From an uncultured Clostridium sp. (lineage in GTDB: Bacteria; Bacillota; Clostridia; Lachnospirales; Lachnospiraceae), in contig CANRZB010000010.1 of the NCBI GenBank assembly GCA_947644195.1, positions 1 through 64,000 of the forward strand: a DNA stretch of 64,000 bases, written 5' to 3'. The position numbers and the translations under genes were made by a program. The notes below the pieces were generated by a model. The model did no database searches. It was not told the DNA's origin and was given only the letters and a program-made list of their open reading frames with translations. This document shows positions 9,455-17,926 of this stretch, one piece after another (within the stretch, counting starts at the first letter, position 1; each line of letters starts with the position of its first letter).

Positions 9455-11098
9455 ATGCAAAGAAAAGAGAAAAAGAACGGGAAAAGAGCAGAGAGTGTGA
9501 TACGGGGGTTGTTGTTTCTGGCTATAGCAGCGTCGCTGTGTCTATGGAAAGGCAATGTGTGTCAGGCGAAGTCAGATGCACAAAATGCAGAGTTCTTTTA
9601 TACGTTTGACCAGGCGACAGGAACTCTGAGCTTTTATGGGACAGGCATGTTGGGTCAGAAGGCAGGAATCATTTATGGGGAAGAGGATTATTGGATTTAT
9701 GATTACGAAGGTGCTTACTTTGAAAATGATCAAGAAGAAAAAGGTTGGCGTACAAAAATTGAAGCAGATCAGGTTCGTAAAGTTGTAATAGGGAATGGCA
9801 TTACAGGCATTTATCGGTCTTTTTTTCAATTATTGCCAAATCTTGAAACAGTGGAACTTGGATCCGGTGTCCGTGAAATTCAGGAATATGCCTTTCTGCT
9901 CTGTCCATCGCTGCAAAGGATTATTTTGGATCCTGCCAATTCCAGCCTTAAGGAGGTAGACCAGGGAATCTACAGTCAGGATGGCAAAAAACTTTATGCG
10001 TATCCAGTGGCAGACAGTAATCCGGTCATAATTGCTCCCGGAACAGAGACATGCAATCCTTGTGTATTTGCTGATGGTAAAATGGAAGAAGTTACTATTC
10101 CGGCTTCCATGACAGCCTTGAGTTCGGGGATGTTTCTGCGATGCAGAAATCTGACATCCGTTCGTTTTGCAAAAGATTCCCAATGCAAAAGAACGGAGTA
10201 TCAGGGAATGTATTATGGTGTTTTTGAAGAGTGCAGTAAATTACAGAAGATTATCTTTGGGGAACGCCTGGAAACTCTTTCTCCTGCTGTGTTCCAGGGA
10301 TGTTCCAGCTTAAAAGAGATTTATTTGGGTAAGGCATTTCGAGGATTTACCAATTATTATCTCGATATAAAAATAAATAAAACATTTCTTAGCCGTGAAA
10401 GAGATCGCTATGAGATTGTATTTCCTGCATTGGAGAGAATTAAGATTTCAAAAAAAAATAAGGTGTATCAAACGAAAAAGGATGTAGTTTTTTCAAAAGA
10501 TGGTAAGAAACTGTATTACTATCCAATTTGTCGAAAGGGAACGTCCTACCAGGTTCCTGCGACAGTCAGATCCATTGAAGAGTGTGCTTTTACGAAAAAC
10601 AGGATATTACAGTCTATAGATACTGGAAAAAATACGGAAACAATTTCTTATTATGCATTTGCATACTCTAAAAAACTATCCAAAGTCATTTTGGGGGGGA
10701 AAATAAAAAACTTAAACGAGGGTTCCCTTGCTTATTGCAAGAATCTAAAAGTGGTAAAAAATCTTGAGAAGATAAAATATATGCATTATGATGCACTGCA
10801 TCAAACTCAGATCTATTTGATTACCGCAGATATCAGAGATCTTACCTATGGAAATATTGGAAAAAACATGACCCTGTACTTGCCGGCATCAAAACAGAAG
10901 TTTCGTTGGAAAATATTGTCAGGAAAGGACAAGATAAAAGTGGTAAAAAGATATCCAAATTCCAATCGGATCACCCTTCGGATAAAAAAGAAAGGGAAGG
11001 TTAAAATTCAAGCCGTGGCAGGACGGAAAAAATGGACTTGCTGGTTAATAAATAAGAAATATACCAATGATGATTACAGTTTTTACAGTCTTTTTTAA
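9455..11098 (+). CDS. Secreted BspA-type leucine-rich-repeat protein, copy 2
   Basis: A 547-residue paralogue of the preceding gene with the same signal peptide, repeat layout and C-terminal domain. The two proteins are nearly identical in the final ~65 residues except for the last few amino acids, where this copy ends in an aromatic tail (DDYSFYSLF). Differences cluster around residues 55-75 and in the LRR segments between 290 and 430, which suggests diversification of the binding surface. The closeness of the two genes and their shared ribosome site favour co-transcription. Function beyond surface interaction is not known. Confidence 0.85.
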   Translation: MQRKEKKNGKRAESVIRGLLFLAIAASLCLWKGNVCQAKSDAQNAEFFYTFDQATGTLSFYGTGMLGQKAGIIYGEEDYWIYDYEGAYFENDQEEKGWRTKIEADQVRKVVIGNGITGIYRSFFQLLPNLETVELGSGVREIQEYAFLLCPSLQRIILDPANSSLKEVDQGIYSQDGKKLYAYPVADSNPVIIAPGTETCNPCVFADGKMEEVTIPASMTALSSGMFLRCRNLTSVRFAKDSQCKRTEYQGMYYGVFEECSKLQKIIFGERLETLSPAVFQGCSSLKEIYLGKAFRGFTNYYLDIKINKTFLSRERDRYEIVFPALERIKISKKNKVYQTKKDVVFSKDGKKLYYYPICRKGTSYQVPATVRSIEECAFTKNRILQSIDTGKNTETISYYAFAYSKKLSKVILGGKIKNLNEGSLAYCKNLKVVKNLEKIKYMHYDALHQTQIYLITADIRDLTYGNIGKNMTLYLPASKQKFRWKILSGKDKIKVVKRYPNSNRITLRIKKKGKVKIQAVAGRKKWTCWLINKKYTNDDYSFYSLF

Positions 11099-11151
11099 TG
11101 ATGTTTCCATGAGAATAATGGTGTTTTTTCGCAATATAAAATATAGTTAAA

Positions 11152-11186
11152 AACAATCCTCCAGGCTGCCAGCTAGGAGGATTGTT
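11152..11186. terminator. Hairpin between the LRR pair and the amidohydrolase gene
   Basis: AACAATCCTCC (11152-11162) pairs perfectly with GGAGGATTGTT (11176-11186) around a 13-base loop. A T-run follows only on the minus strand (TTTTTAAC), so as a plus-strand terminator it is unusual. The rest of the 178-base gap holds the promoter region of the next gene. Confidence 0.55.
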
Positions 11187-11276
11187 GCATGCCAGGACAA
11201 ATTCCATGCTTTCCAACTGTGGATAGGTGTGCTATAATCTATATGGATTAGAATGTAAATAGAATGGAGATAGAGT

Positions 11277-12107
11277 ATGCGGGCAGCACTGGGGCAACTC
11301 GATATGGTGTGGGAAGATAAGGAAGCGTCCATGATCCGTGCCGAGAAAATGATCGGAGAGGCAGCGCGGGCAGGAGCAGATGTGATAATTTTTCCTGAGA
11401 TGAGTTTTACGGGATTTTCTATGAACCTGGACCGGATCGGAGAACCGGCGGAACAATCGTTTACTGTAGAGAAAATGGGTACGTTAGCGAGAAAATACCA
11501 GATTGCGATTGGTTTTGGATGGGCAGCATTACCGAACTCGGGAGAAACCAAAGGAACCAACAGATTTACATTGGTAGATCAGCAGGGAGACCGGGTGACG
11601 GAATATATCAAGATTCATCCGTTTTCATTTGGAGGGGAAGCGGATCGTTTTCAGCGTGGGGAACAGATTGTCAGTGTCCCGTTTTTGGGACGGAATATCA
11701 GTTTATTTATCTGTTATGATCTTCGTTTTCCTGAGCTGTTTCAAATAGCAGCGGAGCAGTCGGACATCATTTTTGTGATTGCGAATTGGCCGGGGATTCG
11801 GAGCAGTCACTGGCAGACATTACTTCGTGCCAGAGCCATAGAAACACAATCTTATCTGGTTGGGGTAAATTGTTTTGGCAGTCGGGATGGTGACAGTTAC
11901 AGCGGGGACAGCATGGCAGTAGATTCGATTGGAAATATTTTAGGAATGATATCTGGACGGGAAGGGGTTCTGATTTGTGATCTGGATGATCGGGCATGGA
12001 ACCTGCGGAAGAAATTTGCAACCCGGTTGGACCGTCAGGAAGACTTATATAGAGATTATTTTCGTGGGAAACGCAGGGCAGCAGAAACGGCATGGAGGTT
12101 AAGATGA
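11277..12107 (+). CDS. Carbon-nitrogen hydrolase (nitrilase superfamily), omega-amidase-like
   Basis: A 276-residue cytoplasmic hydrolase of amide or nitrile C-N bonds. The Glu-Lys-Cys triad is visible: E41 in FPEMSFTGF, K112 in YIKIHPF and C146 in FICYDLRFPELF. Length and the CYDLRFPE context resemble omega-amidase and other small-amide hydrolases, which repair deaminated glutamine or asparagine products; the substrate cannot be fixed from sequence. Its stop overlaps the next gene's start as ATGA, so the two are translationally coupled. Confidence 0.85.
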   Translation: MRAALGQLDMVWEDKEASMIRAEKMIGEAARAGADVIIFPEMSFTGFSMNLDRIGEPAEQSFTVEKMGTLARKYQIAIGFGWAALPNSGETKGTNRFTLVDQQGDRVTEYIKIHPFSFGGEADRFQRGEQIVSVPFLGRNISLFICYDLRFPELFQIAAEQSDIIFVIANWPGIRSSHWQTLLRARAIETQSYLVGVNCFGSRDGDSYSGDSMAVDSIGNILGMISGREGVLICDLDDRAWNLRKKFATRLDRQEDLYRDYFRGKRRAAETAWRLR

Positions 12108-14686
12108 GACAGTATGAAATAGCGATCAGGATCGCACAGGTACATCATCTGGCAGATGAAAGGAAATATCGCAAAGCATTGACCGTAATTCAGACATTAG
12201 ACATACGCCAGATCCGTAATGTCAGTGACCTGAAGGTATTTGCTGAAGTTTTTACCCGTACAGAGCAGTTGGCAGAGGCCAAGGCAACCTATCTGCGGAT
12301 TTATAAAAAGTCCCGCACCAGAAAGATCTTATATCGTTTGATCTATCTGGCGATCCGCACAAATGATCTGGAAGAGGCGGAGAAGTATTATGAAGAATTT
12401 GTACGTATGAATCCGAGCAATCGGGATGCTTTAATCCTGCGCTATCGTCTGGATAAGGCGGCAGGGGTGCAGATTGGTCAGTTAATTGATACACTGCGTG
12501 ATTTAAAGGAAGAGGAATATATCGAGGAGTGGGCGTATGAACTTGCGAAACTCTATCAGCAGGCAGGACGTTATGAGGAATGTCGCGAAGAATGTGCGGA
12601 TATCCGTCTGTGGTTTGGCAGTGGTGAAATTGTAGAGCGCGCGAAACTATTATTGGAACACATCCAGGAAAATGATCCGATGCCTTTTCTGGATGATACA
12701 GATTTTACCGATCCGCTTCACCGGGAAAAGCCGAACCCGGATGATACCGGTTCCCTGCCGGATCTGAGCGAATATCTGGAAAGCGACAGTGAGCAGGAAA
12801 TGAAACTGTTGAAAAAAGCGGATCCGGCCAAATTTGAAGAGATCATTTCCGAGAAAGTGTCAACGGATGAATTTGCAACAGGTACGGATAGCAGTGTGGA
12901 CAAAAAACCGGAAGGACTGCAGAAATTGTCCGGTCTGTTATTTGGCAATAAATCTGCGAAAGCAGAGACTGAATTTGATCAAAATCCGGAAGAAGATCAT
13001 TTTGAACTTGCAGGAGAGACAAACGTTTCCGAGGAGAGAGAGGATCCACCGGAGGAGATGCCGGAAACGATGCAAGACAGAAAGGATACTGCGGGGACAG
13101 CAGAGCATCAGGCAGTGGAATCTGCCGTAGTGGAGGGATATCAGGAAGACAAAGTTGCAACAATAGGAGATAGCGTACAGGAGGATGCGGTATCGACAAA
13201 GGATTCGGATTCTGTACAGGAAACTTTGGCTGTGGCAGAAGAATCCGAGCAGACTGCTGCGAAAATAGAGATAGATCCTTCGGGATTTCCACCGGTATCT
13301 CAGTCTGGAACTGGAATTACGCAGGATTTGGCGAAAGAAATCTCTGCAATCTATGAAGCCGAGCATCAGGCACAGCTAAAAGAAAAAACGGTAACCGTGA
13401 TCCAGGAACTTCCGAATATTGCCAACGATGTAGTGGAGCGTATGACGGAAGCACTGGAACAGTCAGAAACCAGGCAGTATGTTCCGGTTTCCGTGGGGAA
13501 AGATTCTTCCTCCGAAGATTTATCCGGGCCAACCGTCGTGGTGCCGGATCTGGGAGGATCTGTGGTGGAGCAGATGGAGCGGATGGCAGAGAAGCTGCCG
13601 GATCCTTCGGCTGACACAAAGGAAAACCGAATTCAGGATATTGCCAGACAGTTGCAGGAAGCGGAGTTGTCTCAGGAAAGCCAGGAGGATAGTATTGAGA
13701 AACCGAAAGCGGAGAAAGCTTCCGAGTTGAATACCGAGTTACAATTGTTGCGGGCTTTGGAGAAAGAATTGCAGGAGGCGGAGGCCAAAATTGAGAGAAC
13801 GGTTGCGATTGCAGGCGAAGAGATGGAAGCGGCTGCAGGCGGTGAGATTGCTGTAACAGCTACTGCCCAGGAGGTAATAGATGCAGTGGAGGCAAATCTG
13901 GAAAATCATGGTAATCAAACCGTTCCAGATGTGGATGCTGCAAAGAGTACCGCAGCTACTGTGGAACCTGCGGAAGCCAGACCGTTAGAAGCTGCGGGCC
14001 AGCAGGAAACGAAGACGAGTCAACCGGAGGAGGCAGCAAGGCAGCAGAATACGATGGCGGAAGTGAATTCAGGGCAGCCGCAGGAAGCAGTAGGACAGCA
14101 GAATACGGTAGCAGAAGCGATGACGGGACAGCCACAGGGAACCGAAGGGGTTACGCCGGAAACAGTGTCTGTGAAGGAATCTTCTGAGGAAGTTCCATCT
14201 GCTACGGGTGAGGTTCTGCCGGAAAAAGATCTGCCGACTACCAGAGCATTGCATCGTTCTTTTGACGATGTCTTGATTCTGATTGGCGGCGAGATGGATC
14301 CTTCCCATTTTGTGTTGATTGGAGATGGGAAAGACCGGATCCTGGGGATTTCCAAGCGGATTGCCGTGGTAATGCGAGAAACCGGTTATCTGAGTTCGGG
14401 ACGAATTGCTCATATTACAGCGGAACAGTTAAACGTGATGGATTTATCGCAGTTTAAGAAGCAGCTCAAGGGAAATTGTCTGCTGATTACTCATGCGGCA
14501 GAGCTGCTATTTCCGACAATTACCAGGGTATTCGCGATTATGGATGAATTTTACGGAGATTTTACGGTAATTTTATCCGATGAAGGGGCGACGCTGGATC
14601 AGTTGTTCCGTTTTGTACCGGCGTTGGCCAGAAGATTTAAATATGTCATTGACATTACACAGTATACGGAAAAAGACTACAAATAA
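12104..14686 (+). CDS. TPR protein with long acidic linker and C-terminal degenerate AAA+ (SpoVK/CbxX-like) domain
   Basis: The start is set at ATG 12104, with GGAGG upstream and an ATGA overlap with the amidohydrolase; the track's start is four codons earlier. Residues 1-180 form TPR-like helical repeats (for example NDLEEAEKYYEEFVRMNPSN). About 200-700 is acidic, Glu/Gln/Ala-rich and low complexity. The last ~140 residues follow the CbxX/SpoVK AAA+ pattern: HFVLIGDGKD sits where Walker A (GNPGTGKT) belongs, GYLSSGRIAHITAEQL matches the next block, LLITHAAEL replaces the Walker B strand, and RRFKYVIDI resembles the LxxRF-V-F segment. Both ATP motifs are lost, so this is probably a non-hydrolysing scaffold. 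Homology is my pattern-level inference; the 860-residue architecture is seen directly. Confidence 0.7.
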   Translation: MRQYEIAIRIAQVHHLADERKYRKALTVIQTLDIRQIRNVSDLKVFAEVFTRTEQLAEAKATYLRIYKKSRTRKILYRLIYLAIRTNDLEEAEKYYEEFVRMNPSNRDALILRYRLDKAAGVQIGQLIDTLRDLKEEEYIEEWAYELAKLYQQAGRYEECREECADIRLWFGSGEIVERAKLLLEHIQENDPMPFLDDTDFTDPLHREKPNPDDTGSLPDLSEYLESDSEQEMKLLKKADPAKFEEIISEKVSTDEFATGTDSSVDKKPEGLQKLSGLLFGNKSAKAETEFDQNPEEDHFELAGETNVSEEREDPPEEMPETMQDRKDTAGTAEHQAVESAVVEGYQEDKVATIGDSVQEDAVSTKDSDSVQETLAVAEESEQTAAKIEIDPSGFPPVSQSGTGITQDLAKEISAIYEAEHQAQLKEKTVTVIQELPNIANDVVERMTEALEQSETRQYVPVSVGKDSSSEDLSGPTVVVPDLGGSVVEQMERMAEKLPDPSADTKENRIQDIARQLQEAELSQESQEDSIEKPKAEKASELNTELQLLRALEKELQEAEAKIERTVAIAGEEMEAAAGGEIAVTATAQEVIDAVEANLENHGNQTVPDVDAAKSTAATVEPAEARPLEAAGQQETKTSQPEEAARQQNTMAEVNSGQPQEAVGQQNTVAEAMTGQPQGTEGVTPETVSVKESSEEVPSATGEVLPEKDLPTTRALHRSFDDVLILIGGEMDPSHFVLIGDGKDRILGISKRIAVVMRETGYLSSGRIAHITAEQLNVMDLSQFKKQLKGNCLLITHAAELLFPTITRVFAIMDEFYGDFTVILSDEGATLDQLFRFVPALARRFKYVIDITQYTEKDYK

Positions 14687-14717
14687 ATATATTTGAATTT
14701 GATCAGGAGGTAACACG

Positions 14718-16373
14718 ATGATGACACAGGAAAATGATACTGTCATTAACGTGATCGGTCATATTAATCCAGATACGGATTCCGTTTGTTCTGCCATTGC
14801 GTATGCCTATCTAAAGAATCAAGGGACGGGGGGGCATTATGTTCCAAGACGTGCGGGACAGATTAACTCGGAGACACAATTTGTACTGAGGCATTTTCAT
14901 ACGCCGGCTCCCGATTACATGGGTGACGTGAGAACCCAGGTCATGGATATAGAAGTACAGCGTGTGCCGGGTGTCAGTGCTGAAATTTCCCTGAAAAAGG
15001 CATGGGAGATCATGAAGACGGACTCGCTGCAGACGTTGCCAATCATTGAGAAAGATGAGACGTTGCTGGGACTGATTACGATTGAAGACATTGCCAAATC
15101 CTATATGGATGTTTATGACAGTAAGGTGATTGCTACGGCGCATACGCCGTTTCATAATATTGTAGAAACTCTCGATGGGGAGATGCTTAACGGCGATCTG
15201 GAGGAACAGATCATGTCCGGGAAATGCCTGATTGCTGCAGCGAATCCTGATTTGATGGAGAGTTACATTGAGAAAGACGATATCGTAATATTGGGTAACC
15301 GTTACGAATCCCAGCTATGTGCGATTGAAATGGGGGCAAAATGCATCATTGTGTGTGATGGCTCTACCGTATCTTTTACGATTAGCAGATTGGCAGAGAG
15401 TAAAGGCTGCTATATTATAAAGACACCGTATGACACTTTTACGGCGTCCCGTCTGATTAATCAGAGTATTCCGATCTGGTTTTTTATGAAAAGCGAGGGG
15501 TTAATTACTTTTGGGCTGGGGGAATATCTCGATGATATTCGGGATACTATGGCAAAGAAGCGATACCGGGATTTTCCAATTTTGGATTGGAATGGCAGAT
15601 ATTACGGAATGATATCAAGACGCAGTCTCTTAGGAGCCCGGCGTAAGAAATTGATTCTGGTAGACCATAATGAGATGACTCAGGCGGTGGACGGAATTGA
15701 AGAAGCGGAATTGCTTGAAATTATAGACCATCACCGGATCGGGAGTATTGAAACGATGGGACCGGTTTTCTTTCGAAACCAGCCGTTAGGATGTACGGCA
15801 ACCATTGTTTACCAGATGTACCGGGAAAAGGAAGTAGAGCTGCCGTCGGATATCGCAGGGCTGTTGTGTTCTGCTATTTTATCCGATACACTGATATATC
15901 GGTCGCCGACCTGTACAGAGACAGACCGACAGGCAGCGGAAGAACTGGCGGAAATTGCAGGTTTGGATACACATACTTACGCGGCAGAGATGTTTGCTGC
16001 TGGGAGTAATTTATTATCTAAGTCACCGGAAGAGATCTTTTATCAGGATTTCAAGAAATTTGTGGTAGGCGAGGTAGTGTTTGGGGTGGGGCAGATTACC
16101 TCTATGAGCCGAAATGAATTGGAATCCATAAAAGACAAACTAGTACCATATATGGAAAAGGCTATGTCCGATCATGATGTTTCGATGATGTTTTTTATGC
16201 TGACAGATATTATGCAGGCACAGACAGAATTATTATACCATGGGAATGGTGCGTTGGAACTGGCAGTAAAAGCATTTCATCTACCGTCTGATACGGAGCA
16301 GATTGTACTGAAGAGTACGGTATCCCGTAAGAAACAAATTATTCCAGCAATGATGATTGCGCTTCAGGAATAA
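14718..16373 (+). CDS. ppaC: Manganese-dependent inorganic pyrophosphatase with CBS and DRTGG domains
   Basis: A 551-residue family II pyrophosphatase (DHH superfamily) that hydrolyses PPi to phosphate. The metal-binding opening GHINPDTDSVCSA lies at residues 13-25, the DHH motif in IDHHRIG near 338, and the DHHA2 domain with the RKK substrate loop (SRKKQI) at the C-terminus. Inserted between are a CBS domain (about 70-125), a DRTGG domain (about 130-250) and a second CBS (about 255-310). This CBS-DRTGG-CBS layout is known in clostridial CBS-PPases, where adenine nucleotides and diadenosine polyphosphates regulate activity. AGGAGG precedes the double ATG; the second ATG at 14721 is also possible. 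Confidence 0.92.
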   Translation: MMTQENDTVINVIGHINPDTDSVCSAIAYAYLKNQGTGGHYVPRRAGQINSETQFVLRHFHTPAPDYMGDVRTQVMDIEVQRVPGVSAEISLKKAWEIMKTDSLQTLPIIEKDETLLGLITIEDIAKSYMDVYDSKVIATAHTPFHNIVETLDGEMLNGDLEEQIMSGKCLIAAANPDLMESYIEKDDIVILGNRYESQLCAIEMGAKCIIVCDGSTVSFTISRLAESKGCYIIKTPYDTFTASRLINQSIPIWFFMKSEGLITFGLGEYLDDIRDTMAKKRYRDFPILDWNGRYYGMISRRSLLGARRKKLILVDHNEMTQAVDGIEEAELLEIIDHHRIGSIETMGPVFFRNQPLGCTATIVYQMYREKEVELPSDIAGLLCSAILSDTLIYRSPTCTETDRQAAEELAEIAGLDTHTYAAEMFAAGSNLLSKSPEEIFYQDFKKFVVGEVVFGVGQITSMSRNELESIKDKLVPYMEKAMSDHDVSMMFFMLTDIMQAQTELLYHGNGALELAVKAFHLPSDTEQIVLKSTVSRKKQIIPAMMIALQE

Positions 16374-16401
16374 TCCTACCGAGGGGAAGGGGCGGAAGAA
16401 T

Positions 16402-17133
16402 ATGTTAAAGATTGCTATTTGTGATGATAATGAAATCGAGCGTATGATTCTAAAAAAGATGTTACAGGGAGTTCTCCAGGAAATGCACCGCAATGCGATG
16501 CTGATTGAATTTTCCTCGGGAGAAAAATTACAGCGTAATTTTTCCAGGGGAGATTACGATATTATTTTTCTGGATATTCGTATGAAGGGATTAAATGGGA
16601 TTGAGACCGGAAAAGCGATCCGGTCAAAGGATGCACAGGTGGAATTGGTCTTTGCCACTTGTAGCAATGAATATTTGCAGGAAGGGTACGACGTTCATGC
16701 ATTGGCATATTTACTCAAACCGTATAACATCAAGAAAGTCCGTGAGACCTTTTCCTACTATTTTTCAAAAAATCAGACGGGAGAACCGGAAAATGATTAT
16801 GAAATTCTGACCTTTTCCGTCCAACAGAAAGAAATCAGCCTGTTACAGCGGGAAATTAGTCTTATAGAGTCGGAGGGTAGGGTGGTTATGATCCACCACG
16901 GCGAAGAAGTTTACCGGGCATATGCCAGATTGTCTGAGATAGAGAAACAGTTGGATATGAGAATGTTTCTGCGCTGTAATCAGAGCTATCTTATTAACGT
17001 TTTGGCTGTGGATGGTGTGATTGACTACGATTTTTATATGCAGGATGGAAGTAAAATACCGATCCGGAAACGGGATAAAAAAGATATTGTCCAGAAATAC
17101 TATCAAAAGAGAAGTGAACTAGCGGGGACTTAG
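16402..17133 (+). CDS. LytTR-family response regulator (orphan)
   Basis: The start is moved to ATG 16402 (MLKIAICDDN), which follows a purine-rich AGGGGAAGGGG site; the track's start lies inside the pyrophosphatase gene. The 243-residue product has a CheY-like receiver with acidic pocket CDD at 7-9 and phospho-acceptor Asp in IIFLDIRMKG near 57, then a LytTR DNA-binding domain (about 140-240) with FLRCNQSYLINV. No histidine kinase is adjacent; the gene starts 28 bases after the pyrophosphatase. Such regulators typically control bacteriocin, agr-like or cell-wall genes, but the partner kinase here is unknown. Confidence 0.88.
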   Translation: MLKIAICDDNEIERMILKKMLQGVLQEMHRNAMLIEFSSGEKLQRNFSRGDYDIIFLDIRMKGLNGIETGKAIRSKDAQVELVFATCSNEYLQEGYDVHALAYLLKPYNIKKVRETFSYYFSKNQTGEPENDYEILTFSVQQKEISLLQREISLIESEGRVVMIHHGEEVYRAYARLSEIEKQLDMRMFLRCNQSYLINVLAVDGVIDYDFYMQDGSKIPIRKRDKKDIVQKYYQKRSELAGT

Positions 17134-17137
17134 CAGC

Positions 17138-17166
17138 TTGACAAATTCGATTGGCTGCGATACTAT
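17138..17166 (+). promoter_or_regulatory. Promoter of the thrS T-box transcript
   Basis: TTGACA at 17138-17143 and TACTAT at 17161-17166 are separated by exactly 17 bases. Transcription would start near 17173, just ahead of the T-box leader. Confidence 0.7.
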
Positions 17167-17189
17167 TACTGCGATGGGAAACCATCAGA

Positions 17190-17496
17190 AATAATTTGCT
17201 TTATGGCAAGATAGAGTTTAAAACGCAGATGAGGACAGTACATGGCGTGCGTGATGACAGAGAGAGATGGGTGCTGGGAACATCTTATCACTAAGCGATG
17301 GAAGACCACCTCGGAGTGACCTTAATCCGGTCCGGCCGACACCGTTACCGTCATTGGATAAAGCTGCAAAAACAGGCAGGGCAGGATGCAGGTTTGCATG
17401 CACTGTGGGTGTGTCTGTTTTTGAATAAGGGTGGAACCGCGTAATCGAATGGTATTGCGTCCCTTCTGGCAGAGATGCTGGGAGGGGCGTTTTTTA
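17190..17496 (+). promoter_or_regulatory. T-box riboswitch (threonine type) with terminator
   Basis: The T-box core AGGGTGGAACCGCG (17428-17441) is canonical. Stem I features are visible upstream: AGTA near 17237, an AGAGAGA loop near 17261, and GAAGACCACC at 17301-17310, where ACC (17305-17307, a Thr codon) is the probable specifier. The terminator hairpin pairs GCGTCCCTTC with GGAGGGGCG and ends in TTTTTT (17456-17496). Uncharged tRNA-Thr would stabilise the antiterminator and allow transcription of the small membrane gene and thrS. This explains most of the 460-base gap. Confidence 0.88.
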
Positions 17497-17593
17497 CTTT
17501 TAAAATAGGAGTAGTCTGGGTAGACGATTCTCTATAAAGTAGCAGTCCCTTAGGGGAGGATACATTCAATTTGTAATCATAAGGAGGTAGAAG

Positions 17594-17836
17594 ATGATGG
17601 AACAGTTAGAACAGGTAAAAAACATGACGGCTGCTTGGTATGATGGGGCGAAAGGAACAATGACCGATTATTTTGGGAAATCTCAGGTTCGCACCCGCTC
17701 GCAATGGATTACCATTGGATTGTTGTTATTTTTTGTGGGTATGGTTATTGGATTCCTGTGTGCACCAATCAAAGGGGGAATTTCCATTGCCAGCAACAAT
17801 GTAGATTCTTTTCATGATGCAGAGGAGGAAGATTAA
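17594..17836 (+). CDS. Small single-pass membrane protein between T-box and thrS
   Basis: An 80-residue protein with one predicted transmembrane helix (IGLLLFFVGMVIGFLC, about residues 47-63), a polar N-terminal half and an acidic C-terminus (DAEEED). AGGAGG lies 7 bases before ATGATG. I do not recognise a family. It is the first gene after the threonine T-box and 90 bases before thrS, so it should be induced with thrS during threonine starvation. A housekeeping role is possible; the linkage is the only functional clue. Confidence 0.75.
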   Translation: MMEQLEQVKNMTAAWYDGAKGTMTDYFGKSQVRTRSQWITIGLLLFFVGMVIGFLCAPIKGGISIASNNVDSFHDAEEED

Positions 17837-17926
17837 TCTGTAAAGGCAAAGAAATGTGTTGATTGCGGATCTTAGCTTTGCAAGAGTAGTCATAGAAACG
17901 TAATATAGAAAAAGGAGACGACAGAG

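Larger units (their letters stand above)
7789..11098 (+). repeat. Tandem gene duplication of about 1.65 kb
   Basis: The segment starting TTTACCATAGAGAAGGAG before the first LRR gene recurs at about 9429 before the second. Identity continues through the signal peptides and is again near-complete over the last ~250 bases of each gene, while the middle is more diverged. This points to an old tandem duplication with conserved ends. Confidence 0.85.

Noticed and set aside
7811-11098. LRR tandem as a CRISPR-like or phage repeat
   Set aside because: The repeat is a coding gene duplication, not short spaced repeats. No CRISPR array was found anywhere in the window.
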